Origin: an uncultured Coriobacteriaceae bacterium
Lineage (GTDB): Bacteria; Actinomycetota; Coriobacteriia; Coriobacteriales; Atopobiaceae
DNA: 64,000 bases
Reading direction: 5' to 3'
Assembly (NCBI GenBank): GCA_900543875.1
Contig: UQSV01000001.1
Coordinates: forward strand, 36,716 to 100,715
Positions 23,032-32,944 of the stretch are shown here, piece after piece (the first letter of the stretch is position 1; the number at the start of each line of letters is the position of its first letter). A program made the translations under genes and the position numbers. The notes under the pieces are model-generated. The model ran no database searches. It was given only the letters and a program-made list of their open reading frames with translations, and was not told where the DNA came from.

Positions 23032-23562
23032 ATGAAAGTCATCCTTCTGGGTGAGCTGAAGGGCAAGGGCGGAGAGGGCGACGTCGTCGAGGTCGCCCAG
23101 GGGTTCGCTGAGAACTACCTGTTCCCCAACCGCATGGCCCTGCCTGCCACCAAGGGCAACATCAAGCAGCTCGAGGAGCGTCGTCACAACATCGAGAAGC
23201 GCGAGGTCAAGCGCATCGCCGATGCCGAGGCTCTGAAGGAAGTCATCGATGGCAAGACCGTCCTCATCGACGCCAAGGTCGGCGAGGAGGGCCAGCTCTT
23301 CGGCTCCGTGACCAACACCATGGTCGCCGACGCCATCAAGAACGAGCTGGGCGTCGAGGTCGAGCGCAAGCGCATCGAGCTCAACCGCGCCATCAAGACC
23401 TCCGGTCTGCACACCGTCAAGGTGAGCCTGTACCGTGAGATCGCCGCCGAGCTTCACCTCCAGGTCGGCAAGCCGGCCGTCGAGGAGGTCGTCGAGGAGG
23501 CTCCCGAGGCCGAGGCCGTCGAGGCTGAGGCTGCCGAGGAGACCACCGAGGCCGCCGAGTAG
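23032..23562 (+). CDS. rplI: 50S ribosomal protein L9
   Basis: A 176-residue L9. The N-domain has VILLGELKGKGGEGDVVEV and GFAENYLFPN, then the long connecting helix and the C-domain with GLHTVKV. The C-terminal 25 residues are an unusual Glu/Ala-rich acidic tail. ATG 23032 follows AAGGAG, which itself contains the in-frame GTG 23026. Confidence 0.97.
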   Translation: MKVILLGELKGKGGEGDVVEVAQGFAENYLFPNRMALPATKGNIKQLEERRHNIEKREVKRIADAEALKEVIDGKTVLIDAKVGEEGQLFGSVTNTMVADAIKNELGVEVERKRIELNRAIKTSGLHTVKVSLYREIAAELHLQVGKPAVEEVVEEAPEAEAVEAEAAEETTEAAE

Positions 23563-23602
23563 GCTCGTCTGCTCACTTGCAGCGCAAAGCTTTGCTTATG
23601 CG

Positions 23603-23637
23603 AGGACCCGCAGCCATTTGGCCGCGGGTCCTTTTTT
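23603..23637 (+). terminator. Terminator after rplI
   Basis: A 9-bp perfect stem (AGGACCCGC at 23603-23611 with GCGGGTCCT at 23624-23632) and six T. Confidence 0.93.
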
Positions 23638-24214
23638 CATCCGAAGTTATTAACGAACTGGTGCTGAGCTGGGGCTATTCAATAGTGGGCTGCTTGCGTG
23701 TCATACCTACCCCCATTGGCTGGCTGCCTCGGGCATAACGAATTGTTTGGATTGAACAAGCAATGTACCTGCTGTTTTAGTAGGTTCTGCCAAATTGTTT
23801 GATGATTTTGGAAACGTGCGACCCGTGCGCTCATCATGCTCGAACAACTGTGCGAGATGTTGATAACCGCTCGCGGATGAATTCCAAGAATGTTGAAAAG
23901 TGTGAAAACTCGCATAGCGCGTGGTAGATGGCTCGGACTTTCATCAACCCGCAGGTAAGCGGGATGCGGGCCTTCGTCATGCGTCTTACGGTTTTGTGCT
24001 AGGCCTTCCTGGCCAGGACGTGGCTCGCTTGGCCTATGGGCCCATCATCGCGTCCGTCGAGTGCCGTGACTGCCCACGTTGCGCTTGTCATCGGGTCATT
24101 CGGCGCCGCCGCCCTTCTCGCGCAAATCATTCTTGCTTGCCAACATGCCTCAGTTGAATGAGTTACGATTCAAAGTTGCACCTTGCTGTCGACGAGAAGA
24201 CCTTGGGAGGACAC
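23638..24214. other. Long gap before dnaB, no convincing gene
   Basis: 577 bases without a supported gene. The first 300 are AT-richer than the window and contain two AATTGTTTG copies (23741, 23793), a TACCTGC and a CCCGCAGGTAAGCGGG sequence (23948-23963), and a TGTTGATAA stretch that differs by one base from a DnaA box. A 41-codon frame at 24036-24161 encodes one hydrophobic segment and overlaps ATG 24158 by ATGA, but it lacks a Shine-Dalgarno. The gap could hold the dnaB promoter, a small RNA or a decayed gene. Confidence 0.4.
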
Positions 24215-25615
24215 TTGGACGAGATCGTGTACGATGCTACGCCGTCTCCGGCGGCCCTCGCATCCATCAAGACGATGCCCTCCGACGTCCCCGCCGAGCG
24301 CTCGGTTCTCTCGGCGATGCTGCTGTCGCCCGAGGTGCTCGAGAGCGCCATCGTCGAGCTGACCGACGAGGACTTCTTCCTCGAGTCCAACCGCATCATC
24401 TTCGCGGCCATGCGCACGATGTTTGAGCGCAGCAACCCCGTCGACCCCATCTCGCTTGCAGACTACCTCACGAGCACCGGCGACCTCGAGCGCGCCGGCG
24501 GCATCCAGCAGCTCGCCCGCCTGGGCGAGGACTCGTTTGCCATCGCGAGCTGGCGCCACCATGCGGAGATGCTCCACCGCGACACGACGCTGCGCCTCAT
24601 GATCGACGCCTCGGCCAAGATCGCCAACCTTGCCGCCAACGCGCCCGAGGACACCAAGGAGGTCGTCGACACCGCGGAGAAGATGCTGCTTGACGTCACG
24701 AACCGTGACATCAAGACCACCTACGTCAAGCTCGAGGACGCCATGATCAAGCTCTACCAGGAGCTTGCGGAGCAGGCGCAGAGTCCCGACGGCACGGTGG
24801 GCATCCAGACGGGCTTCCCCACGATGGACCGCATGTTCCTGGGCCTGCGCCCCGGCCAGATGATCGTCGTCGGCGCCCGACCGGGCGTGGGCAAGACTTC
24901 GTTCGCCCTGAACCTGGCCGTCCAGATGGCCCAGGCCGGCACGACCGTCTGCTTCTTCTCGCTCGAGATGAGCTCCGAGGAGGTCGCGCAGCGTCTGCTG
25001 TCGACCTACTCCCAGGTGCCGCTGCAGAAGATCCGCTCGGCAGACATCAAACCCGAGGAGTGGCAGAGCCTGCTCACGGCCACCCAGGACCTCGCGGCCC
25101 TCGACCTCATGATCGACGACACGCCGGGCACCACCGTCACCGAGGTGCGCGCCAAGGCCCGCCGCATGCTGCGCAACAAGGAGAAGGGCATCGTCATCCT
25201 CGACTACCTGCAGCTGGTCTCGCCCCCGCCAAACCGTCGCTCCGACTCGCGTGCCACCGAGGTGTCCGAGATGAGCCGTGGCATCAAGATCATGGCCAAG
25301 GACCTGGGCATTCCCGTCATTGCCCTGTCGCAGCTGTCGCGTAAGAACGAGGAGCGCACCGGCTCGCGCGGCAAGCGCCCGCAGCTGTCCGACCTTCGTG
25401 AGTCCGGCGCTATCGAGCAGGACGCAGACATCGTCATCCTGCTTGACCGCTCCATGACCGAGGAGGAGGGCGCCCGCGAGGACCGCCCGGACTACGGCGT
25501 CACCGAGTTCGTTGTCGCCAAGAACCGTTCCGGCCCCCTGGGCATTATCCCCATGGCGTTCTTCGCCGAGAAGACCAAGTTCATGGAGGTCGACGCGCAC
25601 CACGACGACGCGTAG
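24215..25615 (+). CDS. dnaB: Replicative DNA helicase DnaB
   Basis: The hexameric helicase that unwinds DNA at the fork. It has the N-terminal DnaB domain (AERSVLSAMLLSPE) and the RecA-like ATPase with Walker A GARPGVGKTS, Walker B IVILDYLQLV and the arginine-finger region RESGAIEQDADIV. There is no intein. Start choice: TTG 24215 is preceded by GGGAGG at correct spacing and gives 466 residues. ATG 24158 (485 residues) has no Shine-Dalgarno; both are in frame. It follows the ribosomal/ssb unit after a 577-base gap. The dciA-like gene at the left end is its likely loading partner. Confidence 0.95.
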   Translation: MDEIVYDATPSPAALASIKTMPSDVPAERSVLSAMLLSPEVLESAIVELTDEDFFLESNRIIFAAMRTMFERSNPVDPISLADYLTSTGDLERAGGIQQLARLGEDSFAIASWRHHAEMLHRDTTLRLMIDASAKIANLAANAPEDTKEVVDTAEKMLLDVTNRDIKTTYVKLEDAMIKLYQELAEQAQSPDGTVGIQTGFPTMDRMFLGLRPGQMIVVGARPGVGKTSFALNLAVQMAQAGTTVCFFSLEMSSEEVAQRLLSTYSQVPLQKIRSADIKPEEWQSLLTATQDLAALDLMIDDTPGTTVTEVRAKARRMLRNKEKGIVILDYLQLVSPPPNRRSDSRATEVSEMSRGIKIMAKDLGIPVIALSQLSRKNEERTGSRGKRPQLSDLRESGAIEQDADIVILLDRSMTEEEGAREDRPDYGVTEFVVAKNRSGPLGIIPMAFFAEKTKFMEVDAHHDDA

Positions 25616-25629
25616 CGAACCTGATGCGC

Positions 25630-25668
25630 CGCCCCGAGCGAACTGCCCGGGGCGCCGCTTGCGTTTTT
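25630..25668 (+). terminator. Probable terminator after dnaB
   Basis: CGCCCCG (25630-25636) pairs with CGGGGCG (25648-25654); TTTTT follows after a ten-base GC stretch. It is weaker than the others. Confidence 0.55.
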
Positions 25669-25755
25669 GTGGCCTGACCCGCGATGTTAGGAGCGCCCAC
25701 AGCTTGTTGGCGTATACTCAAATGGTTTGCTAAGCCGTGAGAGAAGGAGCTCTTC

Positions 25756-27042
25756 ATGCCGGCATCTGTTCTGGTGGGAACCCAGTGGGGCGACGAGGGC
25801 AAGGGTAAGATCACCGACCTCATCTCCGGTGGCTTCGATGTGGTCTGTCGCTATGGCGGCGGTGCCAACGCCGGCCACTCGGTTGTCGCCAATGGTCACC
25901 ACCTCGCACTTCGCCAGATTCCGTCTGGCATCGTCCACGAGGACGTCCTTTCCATCATCGGCAACGGCTGCATCGTCGATCCCGTGGTCGTTCTCGAGGA
26001 GCTCGAGCACCTCAAGGGCGAGGGCCTTTCCTGCAAGGGCCTGCGCATCTCGGGCAACGCTCACATCGTCATGCCCTGGCACAAGGTTCTCGACGGCGCC
26101 CACGAGCAGAAGCTCGGCAAGAACAACATCGGCACCACGAAGCGTGGCATCGGTCCCTGCTACATGGACAAGATGAACCGCACGGGCATTCGCATGCAGG
26201 ACATGCTCGATGACGACACCTTCCGCGAGAAGGTCGAGGCGTCGCTCGCCTACCAGAACCCCATCCTCGAGAAGGTCTACGAGTTGCCCACCTATGACGT
26301 GGACGCCGTGTGCGAGGAGTTCCTCGGCTATGCCGAGCAGCTGCGTCCCTACATCATCGAGAGCGGCAAGCTACTCAACGAGGAGCTTGCCGAGGGCAAG
26401 AAGGTCCTGTTCGAGGGTGCCCAGGCCACGATGCTCGACATCGACCACGGCACCTACCCGTTCGTGACCTCCTCCAACTGCACGGCTGGTGGCGCGGTTA
26501 CCGGCTCCGGCGTTGGCCCCACCAACATCGACCGCGTGCTGGGTATCGCGAAGGCCTACCTCACGCGCGTGGGCTCGGGCCCGTTCCCCACGGAGCTGAG
26601 CCTTGACGAGGGTATGGGCAAGTTCCTGCTGGAGACCGGCCACGAGTACGGCGTGGTCACGGGCCGCAAGCGCCGCTGCGGCTGGTACGACGCCGTGGTG
26701 GTCAAGTACGCCGCGCAGGTCAACGGCCTCACCGACCTCGCCATCACCAAGCTCGACGTGCTCACAGGCCTTGACACCATCAAGGTCTGCACCGCCTACG
26801 AGTGCGATGGCGTGGAGTACACGACGGTTCCCGAGCACCGCTCGGTCTTCGACCACGCCAAGCCCAAGTACGTTGAGGTCCCAGGCTGGAAGGAAGACAT
26901 CACCGGCTGCAGGAGCTTTGACGAGCTGCCCAAGGCCGCGCAGGACTACATCGAGCTCATCGAGAAGCTCAGCGGCGTGAAGGTCTCCTTCGTTGCCGTG
27001 GGTCCCGACCGCGAGCAGACGATCAACCGCTTCTGGGAGTAG
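25756..27042 (+). CDS. purA: Adenylosuccinate synthetase
   Basis: Converts IMP and Asp to adenylosuccinate with GTP, the first step toward AMP. It has 428 residues. Motifs are the GTP loop GTQWGDEGKGK, the IMP-binding TTKRGIGPCYMDK, GSGVGPTNIDRVLG and the CGWYDAVVVKYA segment. The start ATG 25756 follows GAAGGAG. A TATACT -10-like box lies at 25713-25718. It opens a purine cluster that extends to purN. Confidence 0.97.
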   Translation: MPASVLVGTQWGDEGKGKITDLISGGFDVVCRYGGGANAGHSVVANGHHLALRQIPSGIVHEDVLSIIGNGCIVDPVVVLEELEHLKGEGLSCKGLRISGNAHIVMPWHKVLDGAHEQKLGKNNIGTTKRGIGPCYMDKMNRTGIRMQDMLDDDTFREKVEASLAYQNPILEKVYELPTYDVDAVCEEFLGYAEQLRPYIIESGKLLNEELAEGKKVLFEGAQATMLDIDHGTYPFVTSSNCTAGGAVTGSGVGPTNIDRVLGIAKAYLTRVGSGPFPTELSLDEGMGKFLLETGHEYGVVTGRKRRCGWYDAVVVKYAAQVNGLTDLAITKLDVLTGLDTIKVCTAYECDGVEYTTVPEHRSVFDHAKPKYVEVPGWKEDITGCRSFDELPKAAQDYIELIEKLSGVKVSFVAVGPDREQTINRFWE

Positions 27043-27060
27043 AGGCAAGTTAGCAAGTCC

Positions 27061-27096
27061 AGGCGGGCTCGGCAGACATGGCCGGGCCCGCCTTTG
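27061..27096 (+). terminator. Terminator after purA
   Basis: A 13-bp stem with one mismatch (27061-27073 with 27081-27093) and a short T-run. Confidence 0.7.
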
Positions 27097-27188
27097 GTTT
27101 TATGCGCGTTACGACCGTGCCACGTGCGCGGACGCGGCGCTACGATAGGCGTTGGGAAATAACAGAGAGCCGACGATCAGGAGCAACC

Positions 27189-28490
27189 ATGGACGCATCC
27201 GAGAAGATCGACATCCTCCTTCTGGGCGCGGGCGGGCGCGAGCACGCCCTCCTGCGCAAGCTGCTCGAGAGCCCGCGCGCGGGCAAGGTCTGGGCGGCGC
27301 CGGGCAACGGCGGCATCCTCGCCGAGGCCGCCTATGCCGACATCGACCAGGAGAACCCGCAGCAGGTGGCCGACTTCGCCACTGGGCATGGCGTGAGCCT
27401 CGTGGTCATTGGCCCCGAGGCCCCGCTCGTCGCCGGCGTGGCCGACGCGGTGCGTGCCGCGGGCATCGCCTGCTTTGGCCCAAGCGGCGCGGCCGCCCAG
27501 ATGGAGGGCTCCAAGCTCTTTGCCAAACAGGTCATGGAGCGCGCCGGCGTTCCCACGGCCCGCTACGCGAGCTTCACCGAGGCGGCTCCCGCCGAGGCCT
27601 ACGTGCGCGAGCTCGCCGGTCCCTGCGTCGTGAAGGCCGACGGCCTCGCCGCGGGCAAGGGCGTCATCGTGGCGCAGACCACCGAGGAGGCCCTGGCTGG
27701 CGTGCGCGAGTGCTTCGCGGGCACGTTTGGCGAGGCGGGCAGCACCGTCGTGGTCGAGGAGATGCTCAAGGGCCCCGAGTGCTCGCTTCTGGCCCTCACC
27801 GACGGCAAGACGGTCGTTCCGCTCGCGAGCTCGCAGGACCACAAGCGCGCCCTCGAGGGCGACCTCGGTCCCAACACGGGCGGCATGGGAGTCTACTCGC
27901 CCGTCCCATTCGTGACGCCCGAGGAGCACGAGGCCATGGTCGAGATCGAGCGCAAGGTCGTGGCCCAGCTCGCGAAGGACGGCATCACCTACTCCGGCTG
28001 CCTCTACGGCGGCTTCATGCTCACCAAGGACGGCCCGAAGGTGCTCGAGTTCAACGCGCGCTTTGGTGACCCGGAGACGCAGGTCGTGCTGCCGCGCATG
28101 AAGGCCGACCTTCTCGACGTCTTCCTGCGCTGCGACAACGGCACGCTCGACGAGGCCAACGTGAGCTGGGACGACGACTGGGCCGTCTCGGTGGTGCTCA
28201 CGAGCGCGGGCTACCCCGGCTCCTACGAGAAGGGCAAGCCCATCCGCGGCATCGCCGACGCCGAGGCGCTCGAGGGCGTCACGGTCTACCACGCCGGCAC
28301 CAAGCTGGTGGGCGGCGAGCTCGTCACCAACGGCGGGCGCGTGCTCAATGTCACGGCCGTTGCCGACACCTTCGAGCACGCTCGCGAGCAGGCATATCGA
28401 GCCTGCGAGCTCATCGATTTTGAGGGAAAGACGCTGCGTCACGACATCGGGGCGCGCGCCCTGCGAGGCCGCGACGCCTGGGAGGTCTAG
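27189..28490 (+). CDS. purD: Phosphoribosylamine-glycine ligase
   Basis: GAR synthetase, the second step of purine synthesis: phosphoribosylamine plus glycine plus ATP. It has 433 residues. The N-domain motif is [12 protein letters not shown]; the ATP-grasp part shows [22 protein letters not shown] and [16 protein letters not shown] 27189 follows CAGGAG at good spacing; the frame is open upstream to 27078 without a better site. The NUDIX gene starts six bases after its stop. Confidence 0.96.
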   Translation: MDASEKIDILLLGAGGREHALLRKLLESPRAGKVWAAPGNGGILAEAAYADIDQENPQQVADFATGHGVSLVVIGPEAPLVAGVADAVRAAGIACFGPSGAAAQMEGSKLFAKQVMERAGVPTARYASFTEAAPAEAYVRELAGPCVVKADGLAAGKGVIVAQTTEEALAGVRECFAGTFGEAGSTVVVEEMLKGPECSLLALTDGKTVVPLASSQDHKRALEGDLGPNTGGMGVYSPVPFVTPEEHEAMVEIERKVVAQLAKDGITYSGCLYGGFMLTKDGPKVLEFNARFGDPETQVVLPRMKADLLDVFLRCDNGTLDEANVSWDDDWAVSVVLTSAGYPGSYEKGKPIRGIADAEALEGVTVYHAGTKLVGGELVTNGGRVLNVTAVADTFEHAREQAYRACELIDFEGKTLRHDIGARALRGRDAWEV

Positions 28491-28496
28491 CACCAC

Positions 28497-29198
28497 ATGG
28501 ATCACAAGGACACCGACGAGTTCCTCGACACCGTCGAGGCGTTCACCTATGACGGAGATCGCTCGACGCACGATCACAAGAGCGGCGAGCCCGAGCGCCG
28601 CGAGTTCGTGCGCGGTGACGACGACCCGCGCGACGCCGCGCTGGCCGAGCAGCCCCTCACGGAGGAGACGGCCTGGACGGGGCGCATCTTCTCGGTGAGC
28701 CGCCTGCACGTGCAGCTGCCCGACGGCCGCGAGGCCGTGCGCGACGTCGTGCGCCACCCTGGTGCGGTCGCCGTCGTGGCGCTCACCGATGACGGCCACA
28801 TCTGCCTCGTGCGCCAGTACCGCACCGCGCTGGGCCGCGTCACGGTCGAGATCCCAGCCGGCAAGCTCGAGCCGGGCGAGGACCCGCTGGCCGCCGCCCA
28901 CCGCGAGCTCGAGGAGGAGACAGGCTTCACGGCCGACAAGATGGCCTACCTCACCTCCATCGCGAGCTCCGACGGCTTCTGCGACGAGGTCATCCACCTC
29001 TACATGGCCACGGGCCTCGTCTTTACGAGCTCCAACCCCGATGCCGACGAGTTCATCAACGTCGACCTCGTGGAGCTCACCGACCTCGTCGACGCCGTCC
29101 TCGACGGCCGCGTCGAGGACGCAAAGACCGTCGTGGGCGCCCTTGCCTGCGACGCCGTGGCCCGCCGCCTTGCTCCGCCCGCACCAACCGAGGACTAA
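28497..29198 (+). CDS. NUDIX hydrolase, ADP-ribose pyrophosphatase-like
   Basis: A 233-residue NUDIX protein. The NUDIX box reads GKLEPGEDPLAAAHRELEEE followed by TGF, with the ADP-ribose pyrophosphatase context VRQYRTALGRVTVEIPAG upstream. The first 60 residues are an acidic, probably disordered extension not usual in the family. Likely reaction is hydrolysis of ADP-ribose or another NDP-sugar. It lies six bases after purD and four bases before the ABC exporter, so it is part of one transcription unit. Confidence 0.85.
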   Translation: MDHKDTDEFLDTVEAFTYDGDRSTHDHKSGEPERREFVRGDDDPRDAALAEQPLTEETAWTGRIFSVSRLHVQLPDGREAVRDVVRHPGAVAVVALTDDGHICLVRQYRTALGRVTVEIPAGKLEPGEDPLAAAHRELEEETGFTADKMAYLTSIASSDGFCDEVIHLYMATGLVFTSSNPDADEFINVDLVELTDLVDAVLDGRVEDAKTVVGALACDAVARRLAPPAPTED

Positions 29199-29202
29199 CT
29201 GA

Positions 29203-30996
29203 ATGCAACAGACCAGCACCAACGACCGCCCACACGGCGGGTCGGTACCGCACGCTTCCGGCAAGCTCTACCAGAAGTTTCTCTCGTACTACCGCTCGCA
29301 GTGGCACCTGTTTGCCATCGACTCCGTTGCCGCCGTTGTCATGACGGCGGTTGACCTGGCGTTTCCCATTATTCTGCGTGAGCTCACCGGTGGCCTGTTC
29401 ACGCAGGGCGCCGGCGCCATCATGGGCGCGCTTGGCACGCTTGCCCTGGGCCTCATCGCCATGTATGCCGTGCGCTATGCCTGCCGCTACTTCGTGGGCT
29501 ACTGGGGTCACGTCATGGGCGCGCGCATGGAGAGCCGCATGCGCCAGGACCTCTTTGACCAGTACGAGCGCTTCAGCTTCTCGTACTACGACCGCCACAA
29601 CACCGGTGACCTCATGAGCCGCGTGGTGTCGGACCTGTTCGACATCTGCGAGGCCGCCCACCACGGCCCCGAGTACGCGATCATCTGCGGCATCAAGATC
29701 GTGGGCTCCTTCGCGATCCTTGCCACGATCAACTGGAAGCTCTCGTGCGTGCTGGCTGTGATCACCGCCGTGCTGTGGGCCTATAACTCGCGCGCCAACA
29801 AGCGCATGCGCGCCGTGTTCATGGAGAACCGCAAGCGCATCTCGGGCATCAACTCGCAGCTCGAGGACTCGCTGAGCGGCATCCGCGTGGTGAAGGGCTT
29901 TGCCGCCGAGGATGTTGAGCGCGAGAAGTTCGCCCGCTCCAACGAGGCCTACCTCGAGAGCAAGCAGCGTATGTATCACGTCATGGGCGGCTACCAGGCC
30001 ATGATTGCGGCCCTCATGGGAGCCCTGTTCACCGTGGTCATCGTCTACGGTGGCTACCTCATCGCCGTGGGCGAGATGCAGCCGGTGGACCTGTCGACCT
30101 ATGCCCTCTACATCACGACGTTCACGGCCGCCATCGAGCAGCTGCTCAACTTCACCGAGACGTTCCAGAAGGCCGAGGCGGGCTTCCGCCGCCTCGACGA
30201 GATCCTCGCCACCAAGCCCGACGTCCTGGATGCCCCCGGCGCCAAGGACCTCGAGGTGAGCGAGGGTCACGTGACCTATGAGGGCGTTCACTTCTCCTAT
30301 GACGGCGAGCATGACGTCATCTGTGGCCTTGACCTCGACATCCACCCGGGCGAGACCATCGCCCTCGTGGGCCCATCGGGCGGCGGCAAGTCGACCACCT
30401 GCAGCCTGCTGCCGCGCTTCTACGACGTGGCGTCTGGCTCGATTGTCATCGACGGGCAGGACGTGCGCGACGTTACGCAGAAGAGCCTGCGCGAGGCCAT
30501 CGGCCTGGTTCAGCAGGACGTCTACCTCTTCGATGGCACCATTGGCGAGAACATCGCCTATGGCAGACCATCGGCCACCTTCGAGGAGGTGCGCGAGGCG
30601 GCACGCCTTGCCAACATCGATGACTTCGTGATGAGCCTGCCCGAGGGCTACGAGACTCAGGTGGGCGAGAGGGGCGCCCGCCTCTCTGGTGGCCAGAAGC
30701 AGCGCATCTCCATTGCCCGCGTATTCCTCAAGGACCCCAAGATCTTGGTGCTCGACGAGGCCACGAGTGCTCTCGACAACGAGAGCGAACATGCCGTGCA
30801 GGAGTCGCTCGCGCGGCTCTCCCATGGCCGTACCACGCTCGTGATTGCCCACCGCCTCTCGACCATCCGCGATGCCGATGAGATCGTGACCGTCGACGGC
30901 GGACGCGTGGCCGAGCGCGGCACGCATGATGAGCTCATGGCCCTGGGTGGCACCTACGCGAGCTACTATCGCATGCAGTTCGGGCACCACGCCTAG
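29203..30996 (+). CDS. ABC exporter, half-transporter (TMD-NBD fusion)
   Basis: A 597-residue type IV ABC half-transporter with six membrane segments in residues about 30-320 and a nucleotide-binding domain from about 350. Walker A GPSGGGKST is near residue 390; Q-loop LVQQDVYLFDG, signature LSGGQKQR, Walker B ILVLDEATSALD and H-loop IAHRLS are intact. It resembles MsbA/BmrA-type exporters and would work as a homodimer, since no partner gene is adjacent. The substrate cannot be told. Confidence 0.9.
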   Translation: MQQTSTNDRPHGGSVPHASGKLYQKFLSYYRSQWHLFAIDSVAAVVMTAVDLAFPIILRELTGGLFTQGAGAIMGALGTLALGLIAMYAVRYACRYFVGYWGHVMGARMESRMRQDLFDQYERFSFSYYDRHNTGDLMSRVVSDLFDICEAAHHGPEYAIICGIKIVGSFAILATINWKLSCVLAVITAVLWAYNSRANKRMRAVFMENRKRISGINSQLEDSLSGIRVVKGFAAEDVEREKFARSNEAYLESKQRMYHVMGGYQAMIAALMGALFTVVIVYGGYLIAVGEMQPVDLSTYALYITTFTAAIEQLLNFTETFQKAEAGFRRLDEILATKPDVLDAPGAKDLEVSEGHVTYEGVHFSYDGEHDVICGLDLDIHPGETIALVGPSGGGKSTTCSLLPRFYDVASGSIVIDGQDVRDVTQKSLREAIGLVQQDVYLFDGTIGENIAYGRPSATFEEVREAARLANIDDFVMSLPEGYETQVGERGARLSGGQKQRISIARVFLKDPKILVLDEATSALDNESEHAVQESLARLSHGRTTLVIAHRLSTIRDADEIVTVDGGRVAERGTHDELMALGGTYASYYRMQFGHHA

Positions 30997-31131
30997 GTTT
31001 CGAGCGTATGTAGCTTGAGCGTAACCGCGCCGGGCCTTAAGGAAACCTCCAAGCCCGCTGCCTATACTGTTCTGCGACTAATCCGACACCACGCGGCCAG
31101 CCGGCTGCCGATATGCCTTACGAGGAAGAGC

Positions 31132-31977
31132 ATGGCAAAGAAGGACAAGAGTGCTAACGTTCCCACCCCCGACGAGGTCGAGGCCATCTTCGCCGACGTC
31201 GACGAGACGGGCCACACGAACGCGTCGAAGGCCCGCAAGGAGCACGGCCGCCGCCGCGCCCGCAAGGCCGCCGTCGAGGTCGATCCCCTCTCGGGCGACG
31301 ATCCGTCCGGCTCGAGCGTGGGCAAGGTCATGACGCGCACCGCCGTCGTGGTCGTCGCTATCATGCTCGTCCTCGTGGTGCTCTCGCAGGTGGCCTGCGG
31401 CCTCGTGCGCCGCGCGGGCACCTCGCAGCTCGCCGAGCACGTCGACTCCGCGAGCGTGTCGCTCGCACTTAAGAACGGCGTCGAGTGGGGCGACGGCTTC
31501 ACGCAGTTCCCCGAGGATTACACCGTGCTCGAGGCCAACGAGGAGTCCGGCCGCATCGAGGTGAGCGTCGTCGACACCTCGGCCAAGGACGAGCTCGAGT
31601 GCCTCGCCGGCTCGCAGATCCAGGCCGCCGCCCTCTCCGTGAACGCCCTGCTCAACCCCAACATCAACCAGGTCGTCTACCATGTCGACGTCCACATCGA
31701 CGAGGACGGCAAGATCCAGCAGTCGTCGCTGTTTGGCTTCCTCAAGCCCACGGGCATCATGAAGCGCTTCGCCACCTTCGTGTGGACCAAGAGCTCCGGC
31801 GCCGACGGCGGCTTCAACTTCAACTGCATGATCACCGACATCGATGCCACCGCCTCGGAGAACCTGCGCCAGAAGGTCACCCTGCCGCGCAACATCATCG
31901 ACGCCGTGATGGGTGAGGCCGCGACCACGAGCGCGGCCGCCACCGACACCGCTACCACCGAGACGGCCGCGGAGTAG
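31132..31977 (+). CDS. Single-pass membrane protein of unknown function
   Basis: A 281-residue protein, not recognised. A charged cytoplasmic N-terminus (about 65 residues, Arg/Lys-rich HGRRRARKAAVEVD) leads to one membrane helix (TAVVVVAIMLVLVVLSQVAC) and an outer domain of about 180 residues with no known motif, ending in a Thr/Ala-rich tail. ATG 31132 follows GAGGAA. A TATACT -10 box at 31063-31068 suggests its own promoter. The next gene starts five bases after its stop. Confidence 0.65.
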   Translation: MAKKDKSANVPTPDEVEAIFADVDETGHTNASKARKEHGRRRARKAAVEVDPLSGDDPSGSSVGKVMTRTAVVVVAIMLVLVVLSQVACGLVRRAGTSQLAEHVDSASVSLALKNGVEWGDGFTQFPEDYTVLEANEESGRIEVSVVDTSAKDELECLAGSQIQAAALSVNALLNPNINQVVYHVDVHIDEDGKIQQSSLFGFLKPTGIMKRFATFVWTKSSGADGGFNFNCMITDIDATASENLRQKVTLPRNIIDAVMGEAATTSAAATDTATTETAAE

Positions 31978-31981
31978 CCAC

Positions 31982-32854
31982 GTGAGCGACGCCTCTTCCT
32001 TGCGCCTCTACCAGCGGCAGGGCAACTACCTGCCGCGCGTTGCCGCCGTGCACGACCTGTGCGGCTACGGCAAGTGCTCGCTGGGCATCGCGATCCCTGT
32101 GCTCTCGTGCGCGGGCATCGACGTGTGCCCCGTGCCCACGTCGCTCTTCTCGGGTCACACCAAGTTCGACCACTTCTACAAGCTCGACACCACGCCCATG
32201 CTGGAGCCCTACCTCGATGCCTGGCGCGCCCATGGCATCGCCCTCGATGGCGTCTACTCGGGCTTTCTTGGGTCGGCCGAGCAGGTCGCCACGATCGAGC
32301 GGCTCTACCGCGAATACCCGCGGGCCCTGCGCATCGTTGACCCCGTGATGGGCGACGGCGGCCACAAGTACCCCACCTACACCGACGAGATGTGCGAGGC
32401 CACCCGCGCGCTCGTGGCAAGCGCCGACGTGCTCACCCCCAACCTCACCGAAGCCTCGATCCTTACGGGCATCGCCTACGAGGGCCAGGACGTCGACGAG
32501 GCCTACGTGGCGCGCGTGCTCGACGCCCTGCTTGCCATGGGCGCCAAGAACGTCGTGCTCAAGGGCATCGTCCATGAGGGGGACAACCTCATTCGCAACT
32601 ATGTGGCCAGCGAGGGCGCGCCCGTGGCCGAGGTGGCTGGCGACCTGCTGCCATTTATGACGCACGGCACGGGAGACCTGTTTGCGAGTGGCCTCACGGC
32701 GGCGATCTTTGCGGGCAAGAGCCTGCTCGAGGCGGTGCGCTTTGCCGGCGCCCTCGTGCGCGATGCCATGGCCATCACGCCCGACCAACCCGATTACGAG
32801 GTGCGCGGCGTGAGCTTCGAGTCTGTTCTCGGAGACGTTACGGCTCTTATCTAG
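31982..32854 (+). CDS. Pyridoxal/pyridoxamine kinase-like protein (ribokinase fold)
   Basis: A 290-residue PfkB/PdxK-type kinase, which would phosphorylate pyridoxal, pyridoxamine or pyridoxine with ATP. The N-terminal AAVHDLCGYGKCSLGIAIPVL corresponds to the substrate loop; VDPVMGDGGHKYPTYT and the C-terminal anion-hole motif THGTGDLFASGL are typical of PdxK/PdxY. GTG 31982 follows GGAG and starts five bases after the preceding stop. The cofactor role is a family inference. Confidence 0.82.
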   Translation: MSDASSLRLYQRQGNYLPRVAAVHDLCGYGKCSLGIAIPVLSCAGIDVCPVPTSLFSGHTKFDHFYKLDTTPMLEPYLDAWRAHGIALDGVYSGFLGSAEQVATIERLYREYPRALRIVDPVMGDGGHKYPTYTDEMCEATRALVASADVLTPNLTEASILTGIAYEGQDVDEAYVARVLDALLAMGAKNVVLKGIVHEGDNLIRNYVASEGAPVAEVAGDLLPFMTHGTGDLFASGLTAAIFAGKSLLEAVRFAGALVRDAMAITPDQPDYEVRGVSFESVLGDVTALI

Positions 32855-32855
32855 G

Positions 32856-32885
32856 TTCCAAAAAAATGCTGTTCGCGACTATACT
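32856..32885 (+). promoter_or_regulatory. Probable promoter of purE
   Basis: A TATACT -10 at 32880-32885 with a weak TTCCAA -35 18 bases upstream, about 60 bases before purE, directly after the kinase stop. Confidence 0.45.
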
Positions 32886-32944
32886 GAGAGACTGTGCGCA
32901 TTGCGCGAAGTCATCACATGCGGTTCCAATTCAAGGGAGCGAAC

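Noticed and set aside
23858..23867. TGTTGATAA resembling a DnaA box, suggesting an origin.
   Set aside because: Only one near-match. dciA-gyrB at the left end places dnaA and the origin just outside the window.
23679..23915. A 78-codon minus-strand frame in the gap before dnaB.
   Set aside because: No ribosome-binding site, no motif and unusual composition.
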